Source: Azospirillum thiophilum (lineage in GTDB: Bacteria; Pseudomonadota; Alphaproteobacteria; Azospirillales; Azospirillaceae). Taken from it: DNA of 64,000 nucleotides. Shown piece after piece: positions 54,934-64,000 of this stretch. How positions within the stretch are numbered: the first letter of the stretch is position 1; every line of letters starts with the position of its first letter. The stretch covers positions 1,293,501 to 1,357,500 of the forward strand of contig NZ_CP012401.1 of assembly GCF_001305595.1 (NCBI RefSeq), written 5' to 3'. The translations under genes were made by a program, and so were the position numbers. The notes under the pieces were generated by a model. The model was not told where the DNA came from, ran no database searches, and saw only the letters and a list, made by a program, of their open reading frames with translations.

Positions 54934-56487
54934 ATGACCGCTGTGATCACCAGGCCCGACGCGCTGCTGTATGACGGCGTCGAGTGGGATTACGACAAGA
55001 TCAAGCGCGTCTACGACGCCGTCGAGCATATCGCGCTGAAGGAAATGGGCCTCGACGTCTATCCCAACCAGATCGAGGTCATCACCGCCGAGCAGATGCT
55101 CGACGCCTATTCGTCCATCGGCATGCCGCTGATGTACCGGCACTGGTCCTTCGGCAAGCATTTCGCCCGCGACGAGATGATGTACCGCAAGGGCTACCGC
55201 GGCCTTGCCTACGAGATCGTCATCAACTCCAGCCCCTGCATCAGCTACATCATGGAAGAGAACACCATGACGATGCAGACGCTGGTGATCGCCCACGCCG
55301 CCTTCGGCCACAACCATTTCTTCAAGAACAACCAGCTGTTCCAGCAATGGACCGATGCCCAGGGCATCCTGGACTATCTGGAATTCGCCAAGACCTTCAT
55401 CTCCCATTGCGAGGAGCGCTACGGCCACGCCGCGGTCGAGCGGGTTCTCGACGCCGCCCACGCGCTGATGAGCCAGGGCGTTCACAAATACCCGAAGAAG
55501 CGGTCAGACCTGCGGACCGAGCAGCGACGCGAGCGCGAGCGGCAGGAGTACCAGGACCAGACCTTCAACGACCTGTGGCGCACCGTGCCGAAGCCGGCCG
55601 CCGGCCAGCGGCCCGCCAAGTCGGTGTCGGAGCGCAAGAAGCTGCTCGGCCTGCCGGAAGAGAACATCCTCTATTTCCTGGAGAAGAAGGCGCCGCGGCT
55701 GGAGCATTGGCAGCGCGAACTCCTGCGCATCGTCCGCCACATCTCCCAGTATTTCTACCCGCAGAAACAGACCAAGGTGATGAACGAGGGCTGCGCCACC
55801 TACGTCCATTACCAGATCATGACCCGCCTGCACGAGACCGGCCAGATCAGCGAGGGCGCCTTCCTGGAGTTCCTGCACTCGCACACTTCGGTGGTGTTCC
55901 AGCCGGAATTCGACGACAAGCGCTTCTCCGGCCTGAACCCCTATGCGGTGGGCTTCGCCATGATGCAGGACATCGCCCGCATCGCCGAGAAACCGACCGA
56001 CGAGGACCGCCAGTGGTTCCCCGACCTTGCCGGCCGCGGCGACGGCATGGCGGCGGTGCGCGAGGCCTGGGCCAACTTCCGCGACGAGAGCTTCATCCTG
56101 CAGTATCTCAGCCCGCACCTGATGCGGAAGCTCAGGCTGTTCAGCGTGCGCGACGATGCCGAGGATCCCTATCTGCTGGTCGATCACATCCACAACGAAC
56201 GCGGCTACCGCGACATCCGCAAGAAGCTGGCCCGGCAGTACGACCTCGGCTATCTGGAGCCGGACATCCAGATCGTCGACGTCGACCTCGCCGGCGACCG
56301 CAAGCTGATCCTGCAGCACCGCGTCACCAACGGCGTGCTGCTGGACGAAAGCGACGCCAAGGCGGTGCTGCGCCACATCGCCAACCTGTGGGGCTACGAG
56401 GTGCAGCTGATCGAGGTGTCGGCGATTTCCGAGGCGATCCTGAAGGAACACGCCGTTACCGCGCCCAGCGGGATCGGGGTGGTGTGA
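54934..56487 (+). CDS. spoVR: SpoVR family protein
   Basis: 517 residues from the ATG at 54934, with ggggaga 8 bases upstream. Conserved SpoVR blocks: MPLMYRHWSFGKHF near 64-77, YEIVINSSPCISYIMEEN near 92-109, VIAHAAFGHNHFF near 115 and MNEGCATYVHYQ near 284, where His/Glu residues form a metal-binding-like set. Biochemical role unknown, linked to PrkA/YeaH by operon context. A GC hairpin (ccgcccc 54899-54905 / ggggcgg 54911-54917) lies in the gap after yeaH. Confidence 0.95.
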   Translation: MTAVITRPDALLYDGVEWDYDKIKRVYDAVEHIALKEMGLDVYPNQIEVITAEQMLDAYSSIGMPLMYRHWSFGKHFARDEMMYRKGYRGLAYEIVINSSPCISYIMEENTMTMQTLVIAHAAFGHNHFFKNNQLFQQWTDAQGILDYLEFAKTFISHCEERYGHAAVERVLDAAHALMSQGVHKYPKKRSDLRTEQRRERERQEYQDQTFNDLWRTVPKPAAGQRPAKSVSERKKLLGLPEENILYFLEKKAPRLEHWQRELLRIVRHISQYFYPQKQTKVMNEGCATYVHYQIMTRLHETGQISEGAFLEFLHSHTSVVFQPEFDDKRFSGLNPYAVGFAMMQDIARIAEKPTDEDRQWFPDLAGRGDGMAAVREAWANFRDESFILQYLSPHLMRKLRLFSVRDDAEDPYLLVDHIHNERGYRDIRKKLARQYDLGYLEPDIQIVDVDLAGDRKLILQHRVTNGVLLDESDAKAVLRHIANLWGYEVQLIEVSAISEAILKEHAVTAPSGIGVV

Positions 56488-56553
56488 CGTATATGACCGG
56501 CTCCGCTACACTTCCGCCGGCAATGCAGCCCATGGGCTATGCAGGGGGGAGCG

Positions 56554-57456
56554 ATGGCGGAGGATCTGTTGGGTGGAGCGGGGCCGGTCGGGCTGGTCAG
56601 GGCGCGGCATGGCCTGATGATGTACCGGCGCACCGACACTGTCGTCGGCCGGTCGCTGGACTATTATGGTGAATATTTCGAACAGGAAGTCGCGCTGTTC
56701 CGTCAGTGCGTCCGGCCCGGCGACCGGGTGATCGATGTCGGCGCCAACATCGGCGCCCACACGGTGGCGCTGGCCCGGCTGGTCGGCCCGACAGGCCGGG
56801 TTCTGGCGTTGGAGCCCATCGACGCCAACCACCGGCTGCTGTGCGGCAACCTGGCGCTGAACGGGCTGGACTGGGCGGACGGCATGCTGGCCGCCGCCGG
56901 GGCCACCGATGGGATCCTGCATCTTGCCGGCGTGGCGATGGAGGAGGATGGCAATTACGGCGCACTGTCGCTGGACACGCTGTCTCTGGGCGCGCCGGCC
57001 GGCGACCGGCCGGTTCCGGTTCATCGTCTCGATGGGCTGGCCCATGACGGGGCGGGCCGCATCCGCCTGATCAAGATCGATGTCGAGGGGATGGAGGCCC
57101 AGGTTCTGGAGGGTGCGCGCGCCCTGATCGCCCGCGACCGTCCGGTCCTCTATGTGGAGAATGACCGGCCGGACAAGTCGGCGGCCCTGATCCGCCTGCT
57201 GGAGGAGTTGGGCTATGCCTGCTACTGGTATCTGCCCGCCTTCCACAATCCCGCCAACTTCGCCGGCCGGTCCGAGCCGATCTTCGGCCATGGGCTGATC
57301 GACGACGGGACGGAGATCCACGGGCTCGGCATGGGGATCAACCTGTTCTGCCTGCCGGCGGAGGCGGGCGCGCGCATCAGCGGCCTGCTGCCTGTCGCCG
57401 GTCCGGAAGAACATCCGCTGCTTCGCGGCCACAATGGGCGCTTCATCGGCGGTTGA
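56554..57456 (+). CDS. FkbM family methyltransferase
   Basis: 300 residues from the ATG at 56554 (gggggagcg upstream; ATG at 56539 possible). SAM-binding motif DRVIDVGANIGAHTVALAR at about 61-79 and the FkbM-type IKIDVEGMEAQVLEGA near 171-186. Such enzymes often O-methylate sugars of polysaccharides or secondary metabolites; no glycan genes are adjacent here. It follows spoVR by 66 bases but has its own ribosome-binding site. Confidence 0.88.
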   Translation: MAEDLLGGAGPVGLVRARHGLMMYRRTDTVVGRSLDYYGEYFEQEVALFRQCVRPGDRVIDVGANIGAHTVALARLVGPTGRVLALEPIDANHRLLCGNLALNGLDWADGMLAAAGATDGILHLAGVAMEEDGNYGALSLDTLSLGAPAGDRPVPVHRLDGLAHDGAGRIRLIKIDVEGMEAQVLEGARALIARDRPVLYVENDRPDKSAALIRLLEELGYACYWYLPAFHNPANFAGRSEPIFGHGLIDDGTEIHGLGMGINLFCLPAEAGARISGLLPVAGPEEHPLLRGHNGRFIGG

Positions 57457-57468
57457 CGGCGTCCGCGA

Positions 57469-58305
57469 TCAGCGCTCCGGTTCGGGCTTGATGCCGGCAT
57501 CCTTCATGGCATGCATCAGGTCCAGCACCACGGTGCTGATGTCGGGGAAGGACAGGGCCACCGCGTGGCGGTCGGGGTCGAGGCGGACCACATGCGCGAC
57601 CTGACGGCCGCCGACGCGCTGCCCGCCCCTCTCCGGCACCTCCGGGCAGTACAGCTCGAGCCGCAGCTTGCCGCCGACCGCATGGCTGAACTCGGCCGGC
57701 GGCAAATCCACCAGCAGGCCGCGGGTCGACCAGTTGATCGTCGTGCAGCTGCGCCCCTCCGCCTCCACCACCAGCGCCGGGTCGACGTAGCGGATGGCGC
57801 GGCGATGCTCGATACCGTTCGGCGGCTTGGCGCCGACATCGTGCTGCTCCAGCTTGCGCTTCGCCGCCTGCTTGGTGCGGTCGTCCACCCCGTCCTTGCT
57901 GGTCATCAACGTCGCCTGCACCCGCCGCTCGACGCCATGACGGAACTCGTCATCGGCGCCGAGGCGCAGGGCCTTGGCGAAATGGTCCTTGGCCTGGGTC
58001 AGCAGGGCGTTGCGCCCCTTGTCGTCGCCGCGATGGCCGCAGCGTTCGGCCTGGACCAGCAGCGAATCGACGCTGCGCTGATAGGCGCCGCGCTGGTAGG
58101 CGCGGGACAGCTCGCGGAACTCGGCGGCGCGCAGGCTGGGGAACTCGCGGGTCTTCAACAGTCCGGCCAGCCCCTCGGCCAATGAATCGACACGGGCGGG
58201 ATCGCCGGTTTCCGCCTCCCGCCGCAAGGTCCGCAACGCTTCTTCCGCCTTGCGGATCAACTGGTCTTCCAGTTTCCGGCGCTGGTCTGCATCCATCACG
58301 GGCAT
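57469..58305 (-). CDS. PilZ-domain protein with helical N-terminal region
   Basis: 278 residues. The first ~160 are helical and charged (AEEALRTLRREAE, LSRAYQRGAYQRSVDSLLVQAERCG, KDHFAKALRLGADDEF). The C-terminal PilZ domain (about 165-270) has EHRRAIRY with the RxxxR cyclic di-GMP site and INWSTRGLLVDLPP matching (D/N)xSxxG. It should bind cyclic di-GMP and transmit the signal to an unknown target. Divergent from the serine hydrolase; a diguanylate cyclase lies at 21052. Confidence 0.85.
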   Translation of the reverse strand: MPVMDADQRRKLEDQLIRKAEEALRTLRREAETGDPARVDSLAEGLAGLLKTREFPSLRAAEFRELSRAYQRGAYQRSVDSLLVQAERCGHRGDDKGRNALLTQAKDHFAKALRLGADDEFRHGVERRVQATLMTSKDGVDDRTKQAAKRKLEQHDVGAKPPNGIEHRRAIRYVDPALVVEAEGRSCTTINWSTRGLLVDLPPAEFSHAVGGKLRLELYCPEVPERGGQRVGGRQVAHVVRLDPDRHAVALSFPDISTVVLDLMHAMKDAGIKPEPER

Positions 58306-58493
58306 GGCGCGGCCCTCCCCGCAGGGGCGATGAGACAGGATACTCCAGGCGTCCGTCGGACGACAGCGGACAAGTATGGTTAATCGCCGACCTGAGGGCT
58401 CTCCCAGTGGGAACGAACCGGATTTCCCTTTGCCACAGGACGGCCCTTTTATCTGGGACGATACATGGGACGGCAGTGGGGAGCGGGCAGGCG

Positions 58494-59618
58494 ATGGGCA
58501 AGGACAAGAACGGGGCGGCGGGCGCCGATATCGACCAGGAGCTGCTGGCCGCCGCCCTGACCGGCCTGCTGGAGGAGGAAAGCGTCAGCCCGGCCACCCG
58601 GACCGCACTGGTCGCCATCGCCGGCGGCCGCGGGGCCGACGATGCCGCGGCGGTGCGCACGCTGGTCCTGCGCCCGCGTTCATTGCGGGGCGAGTCGGGG
58701 GCGGACGACCTGTCGGGGCGGCGGGCACTGGTCTACAGCCTGACCAAGACCATCCTCGCCGCCGCTGTGCTGCGGCTGGCGGCGCGCGGCGCGGTCGATC
58801 TCGACGGGCCGGCCGGGCGCTGGCTGCCGGAGCTGGCCGGGTGGCCGGGCGGCGTCACCGTGGCGCAGCTGCTGGCCCACCGCGCCGGCCTGCCCGACTA
58901 TGGCGGCCGGGCCGACTACCATGCCGCCGTCGCCGCCGGCGGGGAACCCTGGAGCGGCGACGAGTTCCTGGCGCGCTGCGGGGTGACCCCGAATCGCGAA
59001 GGGACGGAGCAAGGGAAGGGACCGCCGGTCGGCGTCTTCGCCTATTCGAACATCGGCTATCTGCTGGTCGGCCGGCTGCTGGAGCGGGCCGGCGGCGCTC
59101 CGCTGGCGGAGGTGCTGGCGCGCGAGGTCTTCTCTCCGCTCGGCCTGTCCAGCGCGGCGCTGCTGCGCACCCGCACCGACCTGGACGGGCTGTTCTTCGG
59201 CGCCAGCCCGGCCTTCGGCGGCGCGCCGGTGGGCACGGCCTATCATCCCGGCTGGGTGTCGCACGGGGTGGCGGCGATGACCGCGGCCGACGCCTGCCGC
59301 TTCATGCATGGCCTGACGGAGGAGTATCTGCCGGGCCTGCTGCTGCGGCGGATGCGCGACGGGCTGCCGGTCGGCGGGCCGATGGGTGGGCGGCCCTGGG
59401 TCGAGCCGTCCTACGGGCTGGGGATGATGGTGGAGCTCGATCCGGCGGCCGGACCCTATTGGGGCCACACCGGCGGCGGGCCGGGGGTGACGCCTGCCGC
59501 CTACCACACGCCGGGACCGGTCCCGGTCTCCGTCGCCGTGTTCCTGGATGGCGAGGACGGGGCGCTTGCCGAATGGATGGCGGTGGAGGTGCTGCACCGC
59601 CTGCGCCGGCCGCGCTGA
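58494..59618 (+). CDS. Serine hydrolase of the class C beta-lactamase/PBP fold
   Basis: 374 residues. The catalytic motif SLTK (SxxK) is at about 82-85, YSN at about 182-184 and HTGG near 325, matching the class C beta-lactamase-related esterase group. No signal peptide is evident, so it is likely cytoplasmic, which argues against a true beta-lactamase and for an esterase or peptidase. The ATG at 58494 is preceded by gggcaggcg. Codons upstream in frame lie antisense to the PilZ gene. Confidence 0.82.
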   Translation: MGKDKNGAAGADIDQELLAAALTGLLEEESVSPATRTALVAIAGGRGADDAAAVRTLVLRPRSLRGESGADDLSGRRALVYSLTKTILAAAVLRLAARGAVDLDGPAGRWLPELAGWPGGVTVAQLLAHRAGLPDYGGRADYHAAVAAGGEPWSGDEFLARCGVTPNREGTEQGKGPPVGVFAYSNIGYLLVGRLLERAGGAPLAEVLAREVFSPLGLSSAALLRTRTDLDGLFFGASPAFGGAPVGTAYHPGWVSHGVAAMTAADACRFMHGLTEEYLPGLLLRRMRDGLPVGGPMGGRPWVEPSYGLGMMVELDPAAGPYWGHTGGGPGVTPAAYHTPGPVPVSVAVFLDGEDGALAEWMAVEVLHRLRRPR

Positions 59619-59781
59619 CCCGGGGCATCCGCCCGCTTCTTGTCCATCCCCCGCGCGTTCCCATCTCCATTCACAGGGGACGATCCTCCGCTCCCCAGGG
59701 ATGGGGATCGGGCGTAGGATCGTCGCAGGTGCCGGGAGAAACCGGCATCGGAAGAACAGGACGCTGGGGGAGGACACGCAC

Positions 59782-61560
59782 ATGGCGGAAGCCGTCCGCA
59801 CACTGCCCGATCATCCATGGCTGGCGTCGTACCCGCCGACGGTCGACTGGGCGATGCCGATTCCGGTCAGGCCGCTGACCGAGCTGCTGGACGGGGCGGC
59901 GGCCCGCCACGGCGACAGGCCCTGCCTGAATTTCCTGGGCAAGCGCACCAGCTATCGCGAGCTGGGCCGGCTGGTGGACCGCGCCGCGCGCGGCTTCCAG
60001 GCGATCGGGGTGGGGAAGGGCACGCGGGTCGGGCTGTTCCTGCCCAACACGCCCTATTACGTCATCGCCTTCTTCGGCATCCTGAAGGCCGGCGGCGTGG
60101 TGGTGAATTTCAACCCGCTCTATGCCGAACGCGAGCTGGTCCACCAGATCGGCGACAGCGACATCGAGTTGATGGTCACGCTGGACCTGAAGCTGCTCTA
60201 CGGCAAGATGGCGCGGATGCTGGATGAGTCCGGGCTGAAGCGGCTGGTCGTCTGCCGCATGGCCGACATCCTGCCCTTCCCCAAGAACTGGCTGTTCCCC
60301 ATCGCCAAGCGGTCGGAGATCGCGGCGATCCCGCGCGACGACCGTCACATTCCCTTCGCCCGGCTGATCGACAATGACGGCCAGCCGGCTCCGGTCGCCA
60401 TCGACCCGCGGGACGACGTGGCGGTGCTGCAATACACCGGCGGCACCACCGGCGTGCCCAAGGGCGCCATGCTGACCCATGCCAACCTCTACGCCAACAC
60501 CGTCCAGTGCGCGACCTGGTACGCGGCCAAGGAACGCAAGCCCGGCGAAGGCACCGATGACGGACAGGAGCGCATGCTGGGCGTGCTGCCGCTGTTCCAC
60601 GTCTTCGCCATGACCGCGGTGATGAATTTCGGCCTGCATCTGGGGGCGGAGATCGTCCTGCTGCCGCGCTTCGAGCTGGAGCAGGTGATGCGCACGCTGG
60701 AGACGGAGCGGATCACCCTGTTCCCCGCCGTGCCGACCATCTACACGGCGATCAACCATCACAAGCGCCTGAAGGAGTTCGACCTGTCCTCCATCCGCTT
60801 CTGCATGTCGGGCGGGGCGCCGCTGCCGCTTGAGGTGAAGGAGGCGTTCGAGCGCGTCACCGGCTGCACGCTGGTCGAGGGCTACGGTCTGTCGGAATGC
60901 TCGCCGGTCGCCACCGTCAATCCGGTGGTGCAGCACAGCGAGAAGAAGGGCTCCATCGGCCTGCCGCTGCCCGGCACCATCGTCGAGATCGTCAGCCTGG
61001 AGGAACCGCGGCGCGTCCTGCCCCCCGGCGAGAAGGGCGAGGTCTGCATCCGCGGCCCGCAGGTGATGAAGGGATACTGGCGCCGCCCGGACGAGACGGC
61101 GCAGACGCTGGTGGACGGCCGGCTGCACACCGGCGACGTCGGTGTGATGGACACGGACGGCTACACCACCATCGTCGACCGCATCAAGGACATGATCCTG
61201 TGCAGCGGCTTCAACGTCTATCCCCGCAACGTCGAGGAGGCGATCTACCTGCATCCGGCGGTCGCCGAATGCGTGGTGGCCGGCATGCCCGACGAGTATC
61301 GCGGCCAGACGGTGAAGGCCTATGTGCGGCTTGACGAGGGCCAGAGCCTGACCGCGGGCGAGCTGATCAGCTTCCTGAAGGACAAGCTGTCGCCCATCGA
61401 GATGCCCAAGGTCGTGGAATTCCGCCGGGAGCTGCCCAAGACGATGATCGGCAAACTGTCGCGCAAGGCCCTGCTGGACGAGGAGGCGGGCAAGCGCGCC
61501 GCCGCGGGCGTCGGCGGCAGTCCTGCCGGCGGCAATCCAGCAGATGGCGGTGCCGCATGA
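59782..61560 (+). CDS. fadD: Long-chain fatty acid-CoA ligase
   Basis: 592 residues from the ATG at 59782 with gggggagga upstream. AMP-binding motif [19 protein letters not shown] near 218-236, GYGLSECSP near 367-375, and the FACS signature region [19 protein letters not shown] then [18 protein letters not shown] near 450-490. It activates long-chain fatty acids. The C-terminus adds a Gly/Ala tail. Stop overlaps the acyP start by four bases. Confidence 0.94.
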   Translation: MAEAVRTLPDHPWLASYPPTVDWAMPIPVRPLTELLDGAAARHGDRPCLNFLGKRTSYRELGRLVDRAARGFQAIGVGKGTRVGLFLPNTPYYVIAFFGILKAGGVVVNFNPLYAERELVHQIGDSDIELMVTLDLKLLYGKMARMLDESGLKRLVVCRMADILPFPKNWLFPIAKRSEIAAIPRDDRHIPFARLIDNDGQPAPVAIDPRDDVAVLQYTGGTTGVPKGAMLTHANLYANTVQCATWYAAKERKPGEGTDDGQERMLGVLPLFHVFAMTAVMNFGLHLGAEIVLLPRFELEQVMRTLETERITLFPAVPTIYTAINHHKRLKEFDLSSIRFCMSGGAPLPLEVKEAFERVTGCTLVEGYGLSECSPVATVNPVVQHSEKKGSIGLPLPGTIVEIVSLEEPRRVLPPGEKGEVCIRGPQVMKGYWRRPDETAQTLVDGRLHTGDVGVMDTDGYTTIVDRIKDMILCSGFNVYPRNVEEAIYLHPAVAECVVAGMPDEYRGQTVKAYVRLDEGQSLTAGELISFLKDKLSPIEMPKVVEFRRELPKTMIGKLSRKALLDEEAGKRAAAGVGGSPAGGNPADGGAA

Positions 61561-61847
61561 GCGCGGACGGGCGCAAGGCGGTGCGTGTCCGCATCCTGGG
61601 CAGGGTGCAGGGTGTATGGTACCGCGGATGGACCGTCGACACTGCGGGCGGGCTGGGGCTGACCGGCTGGGTGCGCAACCGCGCCGACGGCACGGTTGAG
61701 GCACTGTTCGCCGGCCCTGCCGACGCCGTCGACCGCATGCTGGACGCCTGCCGCCGCGGCCCGCCCGCCGCCATCGTCCGCGACCTGGTGGCCGAGCCCG
61801 ATCAGGATCCCGGAATGGCCGGGTTCGAGCAGCGGCCGACACTGTAG
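61557..61847 (+). CDS. acyP: Acylphosphatase
   Basis: 96 residues, the usual size. Catalytic Arg lies in [14 protein letters not shown] (about 15-28) and Asn in [15 protein letters not shown] (about 37-51). It hydrolyses acyl phosphates. Translationally coupled to fadD by the ATGA overlap, an unusual but sensible pairing if it removes acyl-phosphate by-products; that link is inference. Confidence 0.92.
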   Translation: MSADGRKAVRVRILGRVQGVWYRGWTVDTAGGLGLTGWVRNRADGTVEALFAGPADAVDRMLDACRRGPPAAIVRDLVAEPDQDPGMAGFEQRPTL

Positions 61848-61883
61848 GCGCGGCATTAGCGTTCCGCTAACCATGATGGCGGC

Positions 61884-62801
61884 ATGCTGGAGGCCGCAGC
61901 GCTTTTGCGGTTCGGGGACTGGAGCCAGGATGTGAGCGACGTAGCGGGCATGAAGGCCATGCTTGCCGGCGTCTTCGCCAAGGCGGCGGAGGCGAAGGGA
62001 AAAGCTGTCCGCAAGCCGGCGCCGCCTGCTGCCCGTAACATGCCCCCGGTGCCGCCGGGCGGTGAGCCTGCAGTCCGTCTCAGCCTTGCGGCGGGGATGG
62101 TGGACGACGCGCTGGCCGGACCGTCCGGCGGCTTCCCTGCCGGCCTTGCGGGGCAATTGGGTCCGGCGATCCAGGCGGTGGCGCGCGACCTCGGGCGGCT
62201 GCTGACGGTGTTCGGAATGGAGGCGGACGGCGTGGCTGCGGCGGAGGCCGCGCTTGCCGGGCGTTTCAGCGATGCGGAGCGCCGGGCCGCGGTGGCGGCG
62301 CTGGATGGTCCTGCCGGTGACTTTGGTCCGGTGACGGAGGGCGGAGGTGCCGGGGATGTGGCGGTCGAGGTGCGCGGCATCGGTCTCCGCGTGGCGGATG
62401 GCCCTGCGTCACCCTGTTTCGAGGAGGCAGCCCTGGTCCTGGCGCATGTGCCGGCCGAGGGGGGGAGCGATGGCCTCGCCGCCGTGATCGGCGCGCTGCG
62501 CTCGGCCATCCGGCCGGGCCGGGGGCTGACGGTCGAGGCCGACGGCATTCCCGCCGATGGTCTCGGCCCTCTCATGGAGGTGCTGGCCGGGGCGATGACC
62601 GGGCCGCCGGACGGGCTGGAAGGCACGGTGGTCCTGTCGCCGCGCAACACCCCGGCGGTCGGGGAGACGCTGGACCTGTCGCTCACCCTGTCCGGGCGGC
62701 TGGGCGCCGGGACAGCGGTCCCGTCCGCTCCGCCCACCGCCCCGGCCAAGGAAAAGCCGGTCGAGCCTTTCGGGGAGCGGGGGGTCGATGTCCGGATTTG
62801 A
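61884..62801 (+). CDS. Hypothetical protein
   Basis: 305 residues, low-complexity Ala/Gly/Pro-rich, no signal peptide or membrane span. A possible later start is the ATG at 61950. Segments such as RLSLAAGMVDDALAG, GDVAVEVRGIGLRVAD and LSLTLSGRLGAG look like a mixed alpha/beta protein. Function unknown. Its last 14 bases overlap the start of the next gene, so the two are probably co-expressed. A short hairpin (ttagcg 61856-61861 / cgctaa 61865-61870) precedes it. Confidence 0.55.
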   Translation: MLEAAALLRFGDWSQDVSDVAGMKAMLAGVFAKAAEAKGKAVRKPAPPAARNMPPVPPGGEPAVRLSLAAGMVDDALAGPSGGFPAGLAGQLGPAIQAVARDLGRLLTVFGMEADGVAAAEAALAGRFSDAERRAAVAALDGPAGDFGPVTEGGGAGDVAVEVRGIGLRVADGPASPCFEEAALVLAHVPAEGGSDGLAAVIGALRSAIRPGRGLTVEADGIPADGLGPLMEVLAGAMTGPPDGLEGTVVLSPRNTPAVGETLDLSLTLSGRLGAGTAVPSAPPTAPAKEKPVEPFGERGVDVRI

Positions 62802-63309
62802 TCCGTGCCGCCGGCTGGCGGCCCTGATCCTGGTTCTGTCCATTTCAGGCCCGATGGCGGCCGCCCCGGCGCTGGCCGGGCCGCTGGAGCGGACCGAGCC
62901 CGGCCATCTGGCGCCGCCCCAGCCGGGTGCCCAGCTTCCCTTCGCGCCGCCCATCGTGCAGTTCGCGCTGCCGCCGCAATGGATGACGATCCGCTCCAAG
63001 GAGGACTGGCGCAAGGCCGGCACGTTCGAGAAGGAATTGAGCAAGGACTGCGCCGCCCTGCGCTTCGGCGAGATCACGCCGATGCGGTTCCGCGCCTATT
63101 TCAACGGGCAGGTGATGGGCGTCGCCTTCGGCCACGGCCTGAACCTGCACGATCCCGGCAAGAAGGCCGATCCCAAGAAGATCTACCTGTTCCGCAACGG
63201 CGATTCCGCCGGCTGCACGGTGCAGTCGATGGACAACAAGGATCCGCGCGTCAATCCCGCTGCCGGACAGGCCGCGACGCCGGCCGGCGGCGGGTTCAAG
63301 AAATACTGA
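62788..63309 (+). CDS. Secreted hypothetical protein
   Basis: 173 residues with a signal peptide (CRRLAALILVLSISGPMAAAPALAGP, cleavage near Ala-30). The mature part has LPPQWMTIRSKEDWRKAG, FRAYFNGQVMGVAFGHGLNLHDPGKKADPKKIYLFRNG and one Cys pair (KDCAALRF, AGCTVQS) that could form a disulfide. Periplasmic or secreted, family unknown. It overlaps the preceding gene by 14 bases and is convergent with lipB, 10 bases apart. Confidence 0.65.
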   Translation: MSGFDPCRRLAALILVLSISGPMAAAPALAGPLERTEPGHLAPPQPGAQLPFAPPIVQFALPPQWMTIRSKEDWRKAGTFEKELSKDCAALRFGEITPMRFRAYFNGQVMGVAFGHGLNLHDPGKKADPKKIYLFRNGDSAGCTVQSMDNKDPRVNPAAGQAATPAGGGFKKY

Positions 63310-63319
63310 CCGGGGCCGT

Positions 63320-64000
63320 TCAGGCGCCTGTGTCCTCGCCCTCCTCGCCCCGCATCGGGCCGCCGAACACCTCCGGCCATGCCGCGATCAGGGCGGAATC
63401 GACGTCCTCCATCGTCACCAGCTGGCCCAGCGCGACGATGGAGGTGACGCCATGCCCGGCGATGCCGCAGGGAACGATGCCGCCGAAATGGCCGAGGTCC
63501 GGCTCGACGTTCAGGGCGATGCCGTGGAAGCTGACCCAGCGCCGCACCCGCACGCCGATGGCGGCGATCTTGTCCTCCTGGCCCCTCACGCCGCCATAGG
63601 GCTGTTTGTCGACCCAGATGCCGACGCGGCCGTCGCGCCGCTCCCCCCTGATGGTGAAGGAGGAAAGCGTGCGGATGATCCACTCCTCCAGATCGTGGAC
63701 ATAGGCGCGGATGTCGGCGCCGCGCGCCTTCAGGTCCAGCATCACATAGGCCACCCGCTGGCCCGGCCCATGGTAGGTGTACTGGCCGCCGCGGCCGGTG
63801 CGGTAGACCGGGAAGCGGTCGGCCTCCAGCAGATCCTCGTCCCGGGCGCTGGTGCCGGCGGTGTAGAGCGGCGGATGCTCCAGCAGCCACACCATCTCCG
63901 GCGCGGTGCCGGCGCGGATCGCCTCCACGCGGGCCTCCATCTCGGCGATCGCCTCGGGGTAGGGGACCGGCCGGTCGGAGATGCGCCACTCGACCGGGGG
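63320..64000 (-). CDS. lipB: Octanoyltransferase LipB, 5' end outside window
   Basis: The frame is open to base 64000, adding 20 codons (ending [18 protein letters not shown]) before the first internal Met, so the true start lies beyond the window. LipB moves octanoyl from ACP to lipoyl domains. Motifs: [20 protein letters not shown] near the RGGxxTxHGPGQ signature, [30 protein letters not shown] with the active-site Lys, and [13 protein letters not shown] with the catalytic Cys. Confidence 0.95.
   Translation of the reverse strand, partial: PPVEWRISDRPVPYPEAIAEMEARVEAIRAGTAPEMVWLLEHPPLYTAGTSARDEDLLEADRFPVYRTGRGGQYTYHGPGQRVAYVMLDLKARGADIRAYVHDLEEWIIRTLSSFTIRGERRDGRVGIWVDKQPYGGVRGQEDKIAAIGVRVRRWVSFHGIALNVEPDLGHFGGIVPCGIAGHGVTSIVALGQLVTMEDVDSALIAAWPEVFGGPMRGEEGEDTGA

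Noticed and set aside
58407-58440. EcfG-type general-stress promoter upstream of the serine hydrolase
   Set aside because: A ggaac box is present, but no matching -10 (gtt) at the right distance.

Overview
The window is a high-GC chromosomal stretch from an alphaproteobacterium, most likely a Rhodospirillales member close to Azospirillum. This rests on several things read from the sequence: codon use dominated by G/C third positions, the hemC-hemD-mitofilin-hemY cluster divergent from tsaD-gpsA, the argD-argF-hslO order, kdsB-pheA divergent from a membrane-anchored cytochrome c, a phasin-like protein, MeaB and an alphaproteobacterial HemY ending in a zinc ribbon. The species call is inference. 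No rRNA, tRNA, CRISPR array, prophage or transposase gene was seen.

Layout. 1-1325: phage-shock genes pspA (cut by the window edge), pspB, pspC. 1437-6992: a small membrane peptide, a MAPEG protein, a glycosyltransferase coupled to a polysaccharide polymerase, and a secreted beta-helix protein, probably a surface-polysaccharide locus. 7042-12059: heme genes hemC, hemD, a mitofilin-like protein with an N-terminal HTH-like region, and hemY, all on the minus strand and closed by a strong terminator. 12132-16424: methyltransferase, tsaD, gpsA, and a VOC protein plus WYL regulator behind a candidate operator. 16437-22158: dnaE2, two membrane/coiled-coil proteins and a response-regulator diguanylate cyclase. 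22399-26613: kup, then an AT-rich island with three strong inverted repeats, a small Gly/Ala-rich peptide gene and a MocR regulator.

26645-35223: a lipoprotein, hslO-argF-argD, an ABC-2 permease, recX, rpmB, a phasin and meaB. 35297-43168: a five-gene yej-type peptide importer operon with two tandem binding proteins. 43252-50624: hisN, nudC, two small proteins, pheA, kdsB, cytochrome c, a Nudix-like protein and a single-domain receiver. 51518-56487: the prkA-yeaH-spoVR stress operon behind an 893-base gene-free, hairpin-rich region. 56554-64000: FkbM methyltransferase, PilZ protein, serine hydrolase, fadD-acyP, two unknown proteins and lipB (cut by the right edge).

Two features cut across the gene layout. 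First, a family of GC-rich intergenic elements with inverted-repeat ends and shared internal modules (692-860, 19669-19798, 28401-28531, 32363-32512 and the related 36959-37101) looks like a MITE or REP-type family. One fragment is translated inside dnaE2 and one copy splits the yej operon. Second, hemD and its downstream flank carry a dense cluster of the hexamer CGTACG that I did not notice elsewhere in the window.
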